Below, piece after piece: positions 9,530 through 19,451 of a stretch of DNA of 64,000 nt (position 1 is the first letter of the stretch; every line of letters starts with the position of its first letter). The position numbers and the translations under genes are program-made. Source of the stretch: an uncultured Muribaculaceae bacterium (GTDB lineage: Bacteria > Bacteroidota > Bacteroidia > Bacteroidales > Muribaculaceae); assembly GCA_947381945.1 (NCBI GenBank), contig CANCXM010000006.1:61331-125330 (forward strand). Direction: 5' to 3'. The notes beneath the pieces are model-generated. The model saw only the letters and a list, made by a program, of their open reading frames with translations, made no database searches and had not been told where the DNA came from.

Positions 9530-10219
9530 ATGCAAGTTGTTTACGAAGACAACCACCTTATTATAATAAATAAGGCCCCGGGAGAGATAGTCCAGGGAGA
9601 CAAGACAGGCGACGAACCGCTTGTCGAGACAGTCAAGAAATGGCTGAAAGAAAAATACGACAAACCCGGCAACGTGTTTTGCGGTGTGGTCCATCGCCTT
9701 GATCGCCCTGTCGGTGGTCTTGTCGTGTTTGCCAAAACCTCGAAGGCACTCGCCCGCCTCAATGACATGTTCCGTAACGGTGAAGTCGAGAAGACTTATT
9801 GGGCTCTGAGCCGCAACATGCCCGAACCGCCGGAAGGACGGCTCGTCCACTTCATCACCACCACCGAACGCAACAACAAGAGCTATGCGTCGCTCACTGA
9901 AAAGAAAGGCTCCAAACGCGCCGCTCTCACCTACCGTCTGCTCGGAAGCTCCGACCGCTACCATCTGATAGAGGTAAAACTTGAGACAGGACGCAAGCAT
10001 CAGATACGCGTGCAGCTCTCGGCCATCGGCTGTCCCATCAAAGGCGACTTGAAGTATGGCGACAAGCGCAGCAACCCCGACGGGTCGATTTCTCTCATGG
10101 CCCGGCGCATACGTTTCACTCACCCTGTTTCCGGCAAGGAAATCGACGTGACTGCCCCGCTCCCCTCCGATCCTCTCTGGCAGGCATTCGACAAAATCGA
10201 AGCACAGGATGGAGAATAA
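9530..10219 (+). CDS. RluA/RluC-family rRNA/tRNA pseudouridine synthase
   Basis: The product carries the family catalytic motif HRLDRPVGGLVVFAKTSKA, in which the aspartate attacks the uridine, preceded by VVYEDNHLIIINKAPGEIVQ and followed by the RKHQIRVQLSAIGCPIKGD segment typical of RluA-type enzymes. It lacks an S4 domain, so it is a short member. The exact target base in RNA cannot be named. The ATG at 9530 is preferred over the GTG at 9500, which overlaps the promoter. Its 3' end overlaps the next gene by 11 bases, making it the first gene of an operon with the two acyltransferases, a link that has no obvious functional reason. Confidence 0.9.
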   Translation: MQVVYEDNHLIIINKAPGEIVQGDKTGDEPLVETVKKWLKEKYDKPGNVFCGVVHRLDRPVGGLVVFAKTSKALARLNDMFRNGEVEKTYWALSRNMPEPPEGRLVHFITTTERNNKSYASLTEKKGSKRAALTYRLLGSSDRYHLIEVKLETGRKHQIRVQLSAIGCPIKGDLKYGDKRSNPDGSISLMARRIRFTHPVSGKEIDVTAPLPSDPLWQAFDKIEAQDGE

Positions 10220-11096
10220 GCCACAACCGATGCGGATCGACATCGACGCGGTGTTGCGTCAGCGCGCATCCGCTTACTACAAATTCATACCCCGCTTCAT
10301 TATCAAAGCCCTCGAACGCACCATCTGTCAAGATGGACTTAACCGGCTGCTCTCACACAATGCCGACAAAGTCGGAGTGGATTTCTGCCGTGGCGTTGTA
10401 GAGGACCTCGGCGTCTCCTACCGTGTTCACGGTTCGCTTCCGGTTGATGATACACGCGTCATCATCGTCTCCAACCACCCTCTCGGAGGTCTTGACGGAA
10501 TGGTGCTTGCAGCGATGGTGTCCGAACTCTACGGCGGACGCAAGGATGTGAAATTCGTGGTCAACGACCTTCTGACTTTCGTCGAGCCCCTACGCCCGAT
10601 TTTTCTCGGTGTAAACAAACACGGAAAGCAGTCACGCGAAGCCGCCGCCAGACTCGACGAGGCATTCGAAAGCGATGCTCCAATAGTCATGTTTCCCGCA
10701 GGACTCGTATCCCGAAAAGGTGACGACGGAACCATCGCAGACCTCAAATGGAACAAAATGGTAATCAACAAGGCCATTTTGTCACGCAGAAACATAATTC
10801 CCTTGCATTTTGGGGGTGAGAATTCCCCGTTTTTTTATAAATTTGCACGCTTAAGGACTCGTCTTGGATTAAAATTCAACATCGAGATGGTCAGGCTGCC
10901 GCGTGAAGTGTTTGAAAGTGCAGGAAAAACTTTCGACATCCAAATCGGGAAACCGATTCCATGGGAAACTTTCCACGGTGGTAAAGATGCAGCAAACGAA
11001 GCTTCCGCCCTCCGCGAAGAAGTCTACCGTCTTGCTCCTATCGACCTTCCGGCCGATCCTCAAAACGATAAAACAACCCGCAACTCTGATTCATGA
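10209..11096 (+). CDS. glsA: PlsC-like O-acyltransferase, probable glycine/ornithine-lipid GlsA/OlsA
   Basis: This 295-residue protein contains the PlsC acyltransferase motifs: NHPLGGLDG (an HX4D catalytic motif), then IVMFPAGLVSRKG and the late IIPLHFGG block. Such enzymes transfer a fatty acid to a hydroxyl group at the inner membrane. The next gene, overlapping by four bases, encodes an OlsB-like N-acyltransferase. This pairing matches the glycine-lipid genes I recall from Bacteroides thetaiotaomicron (glsB BT_3459, glsA BT_3458), so I infer that this enzyme adds the second, ester-linked acyl chain. Ornithine lipid instead of glycine lipid is possible. Ordinary phosphatidic-acid synthesis is less likely given the partner. 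Confidence 0.75.
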   Translation: MENKPQPMRIDIDAVLRQRASAYYKFIPRFIIKALERTICQDGLNRLLSHNADKVGVDFCRGVVEDLGVSYRVHGSLPVDDTRVIIVSNHPLGGLDGMVLAAMVSELYGGRKDVKFVVNDLLTFVEPLRPIFLGVNKHGKQSREAAARLDEAFESDAPIVMFPAGLVSRKGDDGTIADLKWNKMVINKAILSRRNIIPLHFGGENSPFFYKFARLRTRLGLKFNIEMVRLPREVFESAGKTFDIQIGKPIPWETFHGGKDAANEASALREEVYRLAPIDLPADPQNDKTTRNSDS

Positions 11097-12049
11097 CCGA
11101 AAAGATAATCGACCCTATTGACAGCGCTCTCATCGAAGCGGAGCTGACACGCGACAAATTCTTGCGCGAGACCAACAAAGGAAACAATGAAATCTACGTC
11201 GTCGACGGTCGCGAATGCCCCTCGACGATGCGCGAGATCGGGCGTCTGCGCGAACTCGCTTTCCGCGCAGCCGGAGGCGGCACGGGCAAGGAATGTGACA
11301 TCGACGAATTCGACCTCATGAATCCGCCATGCCGTCAGCTCATAGTCTGGGATCCGGAATCGAAACTGATACTCGGAGGCTACCGTTTCATCATCGGGCG
11401 CGACATACGTCTCGACGACCGGGGTCGTCCGAGAATCGCCACCGCCCACATGTTTGATTTCTCCGAACGCTTCGTCAAGGAATATCTGCCCAACACAATC
11501 GAGCTTGGACGTTCGTTTGTCAGACTTGAATATCAGTCATCGCGCGCGGGTGCCAAAGCCATCTTCGCGCTCGACAACCTCTGGGACGGTCTGGGAGCGC
11601 TCACTGTGGTCTATCCCGAAATCAAATATCTTTTCGGAAAGATGACCATGTATCCAAGCTACCACCGCGAATGTCGCGATATGATTCTCTATTTCCTCCA
11701 CAAGCATTTCCCCGACACCGAAGAGCTTGTCCGCCCCATCAAACCTTGCGCCACAAGCATCGACGAAGAAGCGATGGGCCGTCTCTTCACCGAAAGCTGC
11801 TTCAAGGAGGACTATAAGATTCTCAACCATGCGGTGCGTGAATTCGGATTCAACATCCCGCCTCTCGTCAACTCATACATGAGCCTTTCGCCTACGATGA
11901 AGATGTTTGGCACTGCCATCAATGATGAATTCGGCGATGTGGAGGAAAGTGGCATATTCTTTGCCATATCCGACATTTTCGAGGAGAAAAAGCAGCGACA
12001 CATCGGCTCCTACCATCCGCTTCCGGATGCGGAACGGACATTGTCCTGA
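11093..12049 (+). CDS. glsB: OlsB/GlsB-like amino-acid N-acyltransferase (GNAT fold)
   Basis: The 318-residue protein resembles the OlsB 'hemolysin-like' GNAT family that joins a 3-hydroxyacyl group to the amino group of an amino acid. Visible landmarks are FRAAGGGTGKECDIDEFD, then LIVWDPESKLILGGYRFIIG and TIELGRSFVRLEYQ. Together with the PlsC-like protein whose gene overlaps its start (ATGA), it would make N-acyl glycine (or ornithine) and then the diacyl lipid. These zwitterionic lipids are common in Bacteroidetes membranes. The amino acid used is inferred from the B. thetaiotaomicron pair. It is the last gene of the operon starting at 9530. Confidence 0.78.
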   Translation: MTEKIIDPIDSALIEAELTRDKFLRETNKGNNEIYVVDGRECPSTMREIGRLRELAFRAAGGGTGKECDIDEFDLMNPPCRQLIVWDPESKLILGGYRFIIGRDIRLDDRGRPRIATAHMFDFSERFVKEYLPNTIELGRSFVRLEYQSSRAGAKAIFALDNLWDGLGALTVVYPEIKYLFGKMTMYPSYHRECRDMILYFLHKHFPDTEELVRPIKPCATSIDEEAMGRLFTESCFKEDYKILNHAVREFGFNIPPLVNSYMSLSPTMKMFGTAINDEFGDVEESGIFFAISDIFEEKKQRHIGSYHPLPDAERTLS

Positions 12050-12138
12050 CACTCAAAGCTCCCGGCACACATAGGAACAGCAAACCACTCCCCCACGAAA
12101 TTCAATCAATATTTAACCACAATAAACAAAACCTTATC

Positions 12139-13170
12139 ATGGACAGGATTTTAGTGACAGGCGGTACAGGCTATATCGGCTCCCATACCGTTGTCGAACT
12201 GCAGAATGCAGGCTATTCAGTCGTTATCATCGACGACCTTTCCAATTCAAACCGCGATGTGCTTGACGGAATCGAACGCATCACCGGCATACGTCCCGAC
12301 TTTGTGGAAGGCGATTGTACCGATATCGAGACCTTGCACAAACTCTTCGCCGACTACCCCGGCATCAAGGGTATAATAAATTTTGCAGCCTCAAAAGCTG
12401 TCGGCGAAAGTATGCAGAAACCAATTCTGTATTACCGCAACAACCTCAACACACTCCTCAATCTGCTCGACCTGATGGCTCCCAATGAAGTAAAGGGCAT
12501 AGTATTCTCTTCATCATGCACTGTCTACGGTGAGCCTGACGTGAATCCCGTCACCGAACAGTCACCCATCAAGAAGGCAACTTCACCTTACGGCAACACC
12601 AAGCAGATTTCCGAGGAAATCATCACCGATGTCATCAATGCGGGTGCGCCGTTCAAGAGCGTAATCCTCCGCTATTTCAATCCTGTCGGCGCACATCCGT
12701 CGGCAGAAATCGGCGAACTCCCCAACGGTGTTCCGCAGAACCTCATCCCATACCTCACACAGACTGCAATAGGCATCCGCAAGGAGCTAAGCGTTTTCGG
12801 CGATGACTATAACACCCCTGATGGCTCATGCATCCGTGACTACATCAATGTCGTGGACCTTGCCAAAGCCCATGTGATTGCCGTGAAACGTATGCTCGAT
12901 GACAAGAGCGACGACAAAATCGAAATTTTCAACCTTGGGACAGGCAATGGCGTCTCAGTCCTCGAACTCATCAACACCTTCGAAGAGGCAACCGGTGTGA
13001 AAGTGCCACACAAGATTGTAGGCCGTCGCGCAGGCGATATAGAGAAAGTATGGGCCAACCCGACATACGCCAACGAAGTCCTCGGCTGGAAAGCCACATC
13101 AACCCTCGCCGACACCATGCGCTCCGCATGGGCATGGCAGTGCAAGCTCCGCGAGAGAGGCATAATGTAA
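12139..13170 (+). CDS. galE: UDP-glucose 4-epimerase GalE
   Basis: The 343-residue product is a short-chain dehydrogenase-type epimerase. It has the NAD-binding GGTGYIGSH motif at residues 8-16, the SSSCTVYG substrate serine region, and the catalytic YxxxK as Y151-GNT-K155. C-terminal sequence TCKL-type epimerase features follow in RAGDIEKVWANP. It interconverts UDP-glucose and UDP-galactose for surface polysaccharide synthesis and galactose use. It stands alone, ahead of a very strong terminator and the SusC/SusD operon, so it is probably a single transcription unit. Confidence 0.95.
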   Translation: MDRILVTGGTGYIGSHTVVELQNAGYSVVIIDDLSNSNRDVLDGIERITGIRPDFVEGDCTDIETLHKLFADYPGIKGIINFAASKAVGESMQKPILYYRNNLNTLLNLLDLMAPNEVKGIVFSSSCTVYGEPDVNPVTEQSPIKKATSPYGNTKQISEEIITDVINAGAPFKSVILRYFNPVGAHPSAEIGELPNGVPQNLIPYLTQTAIGIRKELSVFGDDYNTPDGSCIRDYINVVDLAKAHVIAVKRMLDDKSDDKIEIFNLGTGNGVSVLELINTFEEATGVKVPHKIVGRRAGDIEKVWANPTYANEVLGWKATSTLADTMRSAWAWQCKLRERGIM

Positions 13171-13202
13171 GAGCCGCCCTCAAGATTAATTGAAATAAAG
13201 GA

Positions 13203-13250
13203 AAAAACCACCGTCCTGTCGGTAAAATCAACGACAGGACGGTGGTTTTT
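13203..13250 (+). terminator. Strong Rho-independent terminator of galE
   Basis: A perfect 19-bp inverted repeat (13203-13221 with 13232-13250) around a 10-base loop starts with AAAAACCACCGTCC and ends with five T bases, followed by further T-rich sequence. It separates galE from the SusC operon promoter region. Confidence 0.92.
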
Positions 13251-13383
13251 CTTTATAATACATACATTTGCTAACACATGTTAAATACACAAATCTATCA
13301 ATAAATACCACCTTATTACTACGAAATATTACTAATTTCGCCATTTTTATTAAAATTTATTCATGATTTAAGAAATATTTTGC

Positions 13384-13391
13384 TATATTTG
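13384..13391 (+). promoter_or_regulatory. -7 element of the SusC/SusD operon
   Basis: TATATTTG matches the Bacteroidetes -7 consensus TAnnTTTG about 100 bases before the susC-like start. No matching TTTG is found 20 bases upstream, so the -33 half is weak, as expected for an activated promoter. The rest of 13251-13492 is AT-rich and holds no gene. No regulator gene (SusR, ECF sigma/anti-sigma or hybrid two-component type) lies next to it. Confidence 0.55.
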
Positions 13392-13492
13392 CAATATTAA
13401 ACATGATTCACGCGAAGCCGAGATGGCCGCCGTGACATAGCTATAGTTAGAAAAGAGACAATCAAATTTATATTATTCACAATTCTTGTTCT

Positions 13493-16400
13493 ATGAGAAA
13501 AATTATGCTGATTTTAGTATTCCTGACGGCCTTCGTCGGGAGTGCTTACGCGCAACTTACGCGCGTGTCGGGACAAGTGTTATCCGCAGGTGACGATCAA
13601 CCGGTCATCGGAGCTACCGTCAGGGTCCAAGGGACCATGAACGCAACAGCGACCGATGCCGACGGACGGTTTACGCTCGTGGATATCAAAGCGTCCGACA
13701 AAAATCTTGAAGTTTCATACATCGGTTATGAAACTGCGATCGTACCCATCAAATCCGACGTGAAAATCTATCTCAACGTCTCCTCCGAGATGATGGACGA
13801 AGTTATCGTTGTAGCCTTCGGTAAACAAAAAAGAGAAGCATTCACGGGATCGGCATCCGTTGTTTCTGCTGATGAAATCATGCGTCAGCAGGTGACCAAC
13901 CCGATTCAGGCTCTCAACGGAACCGTGTCGGGCCTCAACATGCTTGAGACAAACTCCTTCAATTCCGATCCGGCTATCACAATCCGAGGCATCGGCTCAC
14001 TCAACGCCTCGACAGCGCCGCTCATTGTACTCGACGGCTTACCCTACAATGGCTATTGGAACGACATCAATCCTACTGACATCGCCAACATAACCGTTCT
14101 AAAGGATGCCGCATCCAACGCGCTCTACGGTGCACGCGGTGCCAACGGTGTCATCCTAATCACCTCAAAAAGTGCTGAGCGTGGGAAAACCAAAGTTTCG
14201 TTCAATGCCAAATGGGGTGCAAATACCGACGGCCGTGTCAAATATGACGTAATCGACAATGCCGGTGAGTACTATGAAGCCCACTATCTCGCCCTCAAAA
14301 ACTATTATGTCAACGACCGCGGCCAGAATATGGCTCTCGCTCATATCAATGCCAACAACACTCTTGGCGCTCCATACACTGAAGGTGGTCTCGGCTACAT
14401 GGTCTACAGTGTTCCGCAGAATCAGCTCCTCATCGGAGAGAATGGCAAAATCAACCCCAACGCCACTCTCGGCAACCGTGTGGCCTACGGAGATCAGATC
14501 TACACCCTCTATCCCGACGATTGGACAGACGCAGGCCTGCGCACCGGTTTCCGTCAGGAGTACAACCTGAATCTTTCAGGTGGCAATGACAAGTTCACCT
14601 TCTACGGCAGCCTCGGCTACCTTGACGAAGAAGGCATAGCCTACAACAACGACATCGAGCGCTACACCGCCCGCCTGAAAGCCGACTATACTGCTTTCCC
14701 ATTCCTCCGTGTCGGCATGAGTTCCGCTTTCAACCACACAACTACCAACGCCATGGGCGAAGTGTTCAACACACTCACTGATGTCGCGCCAATCTATCCA
14801 CTCTTCATCCGCGACATGAACGGCAACATCATGCGTGATTCAAGAGGAAAGATGTATGACTACGGCAACGGCGATAATGCCGGGCTCGTGCGTCCGGTCG
14901 ATGCCAGCGGCAACTACATCCAGGAAGACCTTCTTGACCAAAACCGCAACGTCAGCAATGCTTTCAACATGCAGGGATATGCGACATTCGATTTTCTCAA
15001 TGACTTCCATTTCACAGCAAACGCGAGCGTGTATGTGACCGAAAACCGCATCAACACTGCCTATAATCCATACTATGGATTCACTCAGTCGACCGGTGGT
15101 TCCACAAGCGTCTACCACTATCGCACAATCGACAGCAACTATCAGCAGCTCCTCAACTACAGCAAAAACATCGGAGCACATTCTATAGATGTCCTCCTCG
15201 GCCACGAATACTCGCGCAATTCGCAGACCTCGCTTTACGGCTCACGCAACAACATGGCCATTTTCCCCACAAACAAGGAGCTTGACGGAGCCATAATTGA
15301 TGCCGGAATGGGCAGTAATGTAAGCGACTACAATGTCGAAGGTTATTTCCTCCGCGCACAGTATGACTATGAAAGCCGCTACTTCGCTTCCGGTTCTTTC
15401 CGCCGCGACGGTTCTTCAAACTTCCATCCGGACCACCGCTGGGGCAACTTCTGGTCGGTTGGTGGCGCCTGGATTATGAGCAAGGAAGAGTGGTTCCCGA
15501 AAAATTGGTGGCTCAACATGATTAAAGTGAAACTTTCCTACGGCGAACAGGGCAACGACGGCATCGGCAGCTTCCGGTATGTCAACACCTACAATATCTC
15601 CAATTCAAACGGCAAAGTCGCTTTCGTATTCAACACCAAGGGCAATGAAAACATCACATGGGAAACCGTCGGTAGCCTCAATGCCGGTCTCGAATTCGAG
15701 CTCTTCAACAGCCGTCTCAGCGGTGGGCTTGAATTCTACAACCGTAACACCCGCGACATGCTCATGTGGTTCTCGACACCTCCGTCACTCGGATATTCCG
15801 GCTACTACGACAATATCGGCGACATGCGCAACACAGGTATCGAACTCGAACTCAACGCCGACATCATCACTTCGCGCGACATCACATGGAGCGTAGGCAT
15901 GAATCTTACATGGGAAAAGAACCGCGTCACCAGACTGCCACTCGACAAGCGCCTTCTTGAAGTCGACGGCTACGGCGGCTATCAGGATGGCGACCTCTTC
16001 TATGGCGAAGGCCTTCCGGTCAACACCTGGTATCTCCCCCGCTTTGCAGGCTTAAACGAAAATGGCGAATCCCTCTTCTACCGCACGAACTCGACAACAG
16101 GCGAAATGGAGGCAACCACCAACTATGAGACTGCTGACCGTTACCTCTGCGGGACAGCTCTCCCAACAGTATTCGGAGGGTTCAACACTACAGTCAAGGC
16201 TTTCGGATTTGATCTCAGCGCACAGTTCAACTACTCCATCGGAGGGAAAAAATATGACAGCACATACGCATCCCTCATGACACCGCCCTACAGCACTCTT
16301 ACCGGCAATCAGCTCCATCGCGACGTGTTCAATTCATGGTCTCCCGAAAATCCTGATTCAAATATTCCCCGCTTCCAATACAACGACCAGTACACTTGCT

Positions 16401-16663
16401 CTTCCTCAGACCGTTTCCTCACTGATGCAAGCTACCTCGGCCTCCGCAGCATCAACCTCGGCTACACTCTTCCCGATGTACTCGTGAGAAAAATAGGCAT
16501 GTCGAAACTCAGAGTCTACTGTCAGGCTGAAAACGTCTACTACTGGACCAAGCGGCAGGGATTCGATCCCCGAATGGGCAGCCTCTACGGTAACTACAAC
16601 TCAGACTCCGGCTACTCATTCCCGATGCGCACACTCTCAGGCGGTCTGTCCGTAGAATTCTAA
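13493..16663 (+). CDS. susC: SusC/RagA-family TonB-linked outer-membrane transporter
   Basis: The 1056-residue protein has a signal peptide ending SAYAQ (about residue 20), a carboxypeptidase-regulatory-like domain (about 24-100), the TonB-box-like DEVIVVAFGKQKREAFTGSA, a plug domain with the SusC signature block around YGARGANGVILITSKS, and a barrel ending in LSGGLSVEF. SusC proteins import oligosaccharides or peptides across the outer membrane using TonB energy, with SusD as lid. There is no N-terminal FecR-interacting extension, so it is not of the ECF-sigma signalling type. It starts an operon with susD and two lipoprotein genes. The substrate is not evident because no degradative enzyme is encoded in the operon. 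Confidence 0.95.
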   Translation: MRKIMLILVFLTAFVGSAYAQLTRVSGQVLSAGDDQPVIGATVRVQGTMNATATDADGRFTLVDIKASDKNLEVSYIGYETAIVPIKSDVKIYLNVSSEMMDEVIVVAFGKQKREAFTGSASVVSADEIMRQQVTNPIQALNGTVSGLNMLETNSFNSDPAITIRGIGSLNASTAPLIVLDGLPYNGYWNDINPTDIANITVLKDAASNALYGARGANGVILITSKSAERGKTKVSFNAKWGANTDGRVKYDVIDNAGEYYEAHYLALKNYYVNDRGQNMALAHINANNTLGAPYTEGGLGYMVYSVPQNQLLIGENGKINPNATLGNRVAYGDQIYTLYPDDWTDAGLRTGFRQEYNLNLSGGNDKFTFYGSLGYLDEEGIAYNNDIERYTARLKADYTAFPFLRVGMSSAFNHTTTNAMGEVFNTLTDVAPIYPLFIRDMNGNIMRDSRGKMYDYGNGDNAGLVRPVDASGNYIQEDLLDQNRNVSNAFNMQGYATFDFLNDFHFTANASVYVTENRINTAYNPYYGFTQSTGGSTSVYHYRTIDSNYQQLLNYSKNIGAHSIDVLLGHEYSRNSQTSLYGSRNNMAIFPTNKELDGAIIDAGMGSNVSDYNVEGYFLRAQYDYESRYFASGSFRRDGSSNFHPDHRWGNFWSVGGAWIMSKEEWFPKNWWLNMIKVKLSYGEQGNDGIGSFRYVNTYNISNSNGKVAFVFNTKGNENITWETVGSLNAGLEFELFNSRLSGGLEFYNRNTRDMLMWFSTPPSLGYSGYYDNIGDMRNTGIELELNADIITSRDITWSVGMNLTWEKNRVTRLPLDKRLLEVDGYGGYQDGDLFYGEGLPVNTWYLPRFAGLNENGESLFYRTNSTTGEMEATTNYETADRYLCGTALPTVFGGFNTTVKAFGFDLSAQFNYSIGGKKYDSTYASLMTPPYSTLTGNQLHRDVFNSWSPENPDSNIPRFQYNDQYTCSSSDRFLTDASYLGLRSINLGYTLPDVLVRKIGMSKLRVYCQAENVYYWTKRQGFDPRMGSLYGNYNSDSGYSFPMRTLSGGLSVEF

Positions 16664-16698
16664 GAGTCAATCATCCGTTAATTTTAAAATCCTTATAG

Positions 16699-18432
16699 AT
16701 GAACAAACATATCAAACATATAATGCTGGCATTGGCTGTTGCCCCGGCTTTGACTTCATGTCTGGATGAATTCACACCGACAAACGGAGTGACGCAGGAC
16801 CAGGTCAACAATGCCGACAAGAGCGGACTGTCAAGTGCAGTGTCAGCCTACATGACATACGTCTACGGCACTTATACATACGATATCGGCATGGCGGCAT
16901 GTGGAATCTACCGTGATGCCATGACCTGCGATTTCCCTATCTATGACCCCGCTTACGATTACTACAGCTACGTCGGCTTGACCACTACACTCGGGTCCTC
17001 ATACGCTTCGCAATATTTCTTCTGGGAGCGCTACTATGCCCTTGTCCAGAAGGCGAATCTTGTGATTGCGGCAATCAACGATAATAATGAAGAAGATTAT
17101 GTCTATGCTGCTGACGCTCTTGCCTACCGAGCCTCGACATATCTCGACATGGCCCGTTGGTATGAGTATCATAACACCGGAATTTCCGCGCTCGATCAGG
17201 AAGCGGAGGCCGCAGGTGTCATAGGGCTTACAGTGCCAATCGTGACTGAAAAGACAACTGAGGCCGAAGCCCGAAATAATCCTCGTGCGCCATTTTATAA
17301 AATGTACAGATTCATCCTCGACGACCTCAACCGCGCAGAAACCTATATGAAGGGACAGACCGCACTTGCCTCCAAGTCCGAAGCTGACCTTGGTGTCATC
17401 TATGGTCTCAAGGCCAGGTTGTGGCTCTATCTCGGCACTCGTTTCGACCTTCATCCGCAAGATCTCGCGACTGCAATCTCACATGAGAACGACAGTGATA
17501 TTCCATACATCCAATTCGGTGTGAGCGATGCCAAGGAATGTTTCATGAATGCGGCCTCCTACGCACGTCTTGCAATCAATCAAGGCTACACCCCCGTGAC
17601 CGAAACCCAGTGGTTCGACCCGACAACCGGATTCAACAGCGTCAACGCAGCATGGATGTGGGCAATCATCATCACCACCGACAATGCCCTTGCAACGTCC
17701 TATACTTGGCAATCATTCGTCTCCTACATGTGTCCCGAAGCTACCTACGGAGTCGCGTCATCCGACTACAATGCCTACCGCATGATCGACGCCAATCTCT
17801 TCAAGGAAATCCCCGATGCCGACTGGCGCAAAACAACATGGATTGCACCGGGCGATGTCGCTGATGAGAATGCGTTCAACACGAAGTATGCACGAGGGAC
17901 ATCCTTGGGCTTCAACGAGTGGAAAAGCTACAATGCCTATTGCGGCATGAAATTTCACCCCAATGGCGGAGACCGCAATGCATCCACCACAGGAAATGCA
18001 GTCAGCATTCCTTTGATGCGTGTGGAAGAAATGTATTTTATCGAGGCTGAAGCTACAGGTCGTGCCTACGGCGATGCTGCAGGCCGTCAGCTCCTCGAAA
18101 CGTTCATGAACACATACCGCTACAAGGATGGATCATACAAGAGTACCGGTGCCGGTCTCTACGGATTCATTGACGATGTTTTCACACAGAAGCGCATCGA
18201 ATTCTGGGGTGAGGGCCTTATCCTTTGGGACTACCGCCGACTTGAACGTCAGATTCTGCGAGGCTACGCCGGAACCAACTGGCCTACGCTCTACCGTTAC
18301 AATTCGCTTCCAAATGCAATTGCTCCCTGGACTACCATGTGCCTCCCGGAACTTGAAAGGGACTACAATTCTGCAATCCTTCTCAATCCGGATCCGTCAC
18401 ACGGCCCGTACTACAGTCTTTGGGAAGAATAG
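16699..18432 (+). CDS. susD: SusD/RagB-family surface glycan-binding lipoprotein
   Basis: The 577-residue protein begins with a lipoprotein signal ending in APALTSC, followed by LDEFTPTNG. It has the SusD helical tetratricopeptide-like core and the C-terminal family blocks MRVEEMYFIEAEATGRAYGD and KRIEFWGEGLILWDYRRLER. It sits on the outer face of the cell as a lid over the SusC barrel and binds the polymer to be imported. It follows the susC-like gene by 35 bases and is followed by two further lipoprotein genes at short spacing, so they almost surely share one transcript. Confidence 0.95.
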   Translation: MNKHIKHIMLALAVAPALTSCLDEFTPTNGVTQDQVNNADKSGLSSAVSAYMTYVYGTYTYDIGMAACGIYRDAMTCDFPIYDPAYDYYSYVGLTTTLGSSYASQYFFWERYYALVQKANLVIAAINDNNEEDYVYAADALAYRASTYLDMARWYEYHNTGISALDQEAEAAGVIGLTVPIVTEKTTEAEARNNPRAPFYKMYRFILDDLNRAETYMKGQTALASKSEADLGVIYGLKARLWLYLGTRFDLHPQDLATAISHENDSDIPYIQFGVSDAKECFMNAASYARLAINQGYTPVTETQWFDPTTGFNSVNAAWMWAIIITTDNALATSYTWQSFVSYMCPEATYGVASSDYNAYRMIDANLFKEIPDADWRKTTWIAPGDVADENAFNTKYARGTSLGFNEWKSYNAYCGMKFHPNGGDRNASTTGNAVSIPLMRVEEMYFIEAEATGRAYGDAAGRQLLETFMNTYRYKDGSYKSTGAGLYGFIDDVFTQKRIEFWGEGLILWDYRRLERQILRGYAGTNWPTLYRYNSLPNAIAPWTTMCLPELERDYNSAILLNPDPSHGPYYSLWEE

Positions 18433-18480
18433 GCATGATTTCAGTAATAAAATCATAAACTCAAAAAGTTTACATCAATC

Positions 18481-19431
18481 ATGAAATTAAAATTCAATAT
18501 AGCCCTTGTGACCTTGGTTGCCGGAATTGCCATGGCCTCATGTTCCGACTCCTCAGACTGGACGCCCGGGCCGCAGGACACGGAAATCGGCGTAAGTGCC
18601 TATTTCCCTCCTCAAAGCACCTATAATTTCATATTCAGTTCTGACTCTGATGTCAGCGACCGCGAAATGAAGGTAACCGTAAAACGAGTCAACACTGCGT
18701 CGGCCATATCACTTCCCGTGACACTCTCGACCTCCGCAACAGGCTTTACTGCTCCGGCAACAGTTGATTTCGAGGCCGGACAAGAAAGCGCCGACTTCTC
18801 CATAAGCTGCGCCGACATTCCGCATGGCACATTCCAGAAACTGACTCTTGTTCTTCCTGCTGATGAAAGTAACATTTATGGGCCCGGAGTAACATCTCTA
18901 TCTCTCTCAGCAATCATATCGGACTGGGATCTGATTTCCGACAATATGACCTATTATTACTATGACGGCAACAATGCGGAAATGTATCCCTCTACCACCG
19001 GAGAGATGTATTACCTCAAAGGATCCAATATGTTTAAGATAACCGATTTTTACGGCTCCGGCCTGGAAATGCCTTTCACCGCCAATACCCCTGACCAGAC
19101 TCTGTTCATGCCGACATCAAATCTCATGACCTACGCGGATTACTACCCCGACAGCGAGGACACATATCAAAGTTGGTATATATACGACAGCGCTACAGAG
19201 TCATGGCCGGAATGGACACCCGGAGGAAATCCCGATGCCGTCGGTGTGAGCTATGCCCTCTTCTATGGCACAACGGAATTCAGCAGCATAAACATGATTT
19301 ATGACAGTTCCACCCTCTATGGCTACGGAAACAACACCATTGATCTTCAGTTGTCGGATGGCTCAAATGCCTGGGGTTACTGGCAGTATGATTTTAATCT
19401 GAAATACAATCCTTTTGCAGCCACTGAATAA
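18481..19431 (+). CDS. Surface lipoprotein of the Sus-like operon (SusE-position, unknown fold)
   Basis: This 316-residue protein has a lipoprotein signal with the cysteine at residue 21 (GIAMASC) followed by acidic and serine residues (SDSSDW), consistent with export to the outer-membrane surface. Residues about 35-145 look like a beta-sandwich (VTVKRVNTASAISLPVTLST), similar in position to DUF4843/DUF1735-type N-terminal domains of Sus-operon lipoproteins. The C-terminal half is rich in Tyr, Ser, Asp and Trp (YYYYDGNNAEMYPSTTGE), as often seen in glycan-binding surfaces. It is probably an accessory binding protein for the SusC/SusD pair. I cannot name its ligand or exact family. Confidence 0.7.
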   Translation: MKLKFNIALVTLVAGIAMASCSDSSDWTPGPQDTEIGVSAYFPPQSTYNFIFSSDSDVSDREMKVTVKRVNTASAISLPVTLSTSATGFTAPATVDFEAGQESADFSISCADIPHGTFQKLTLVLPADESNIYGPGVTSLSLSAIISDWDLISDNMTYYYYDGNNAEMYPSTTGEMYYLKGSNMFKITDFYGSGLEMPFTANTPDQTLFMPTSNLMTYADYYPDSEDTYQSWYIYDSATESWPEWTPGGNPDAVGVSYALFYGTTEFSSINMIYDSSTLYGYGNNTIDLQLSDGSNAWGYWQYDFNLKYNPFAATE

Positions 19432-19451
19432 ATATGCAAAACAGACTAATC

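Noticed and set aside
9458..10243. Minus-strand frame of 261 codons opposite the pseudouridine synthase
   Set aside because: Shadow of a clear RluA-family gene; the translation shows no family motif.
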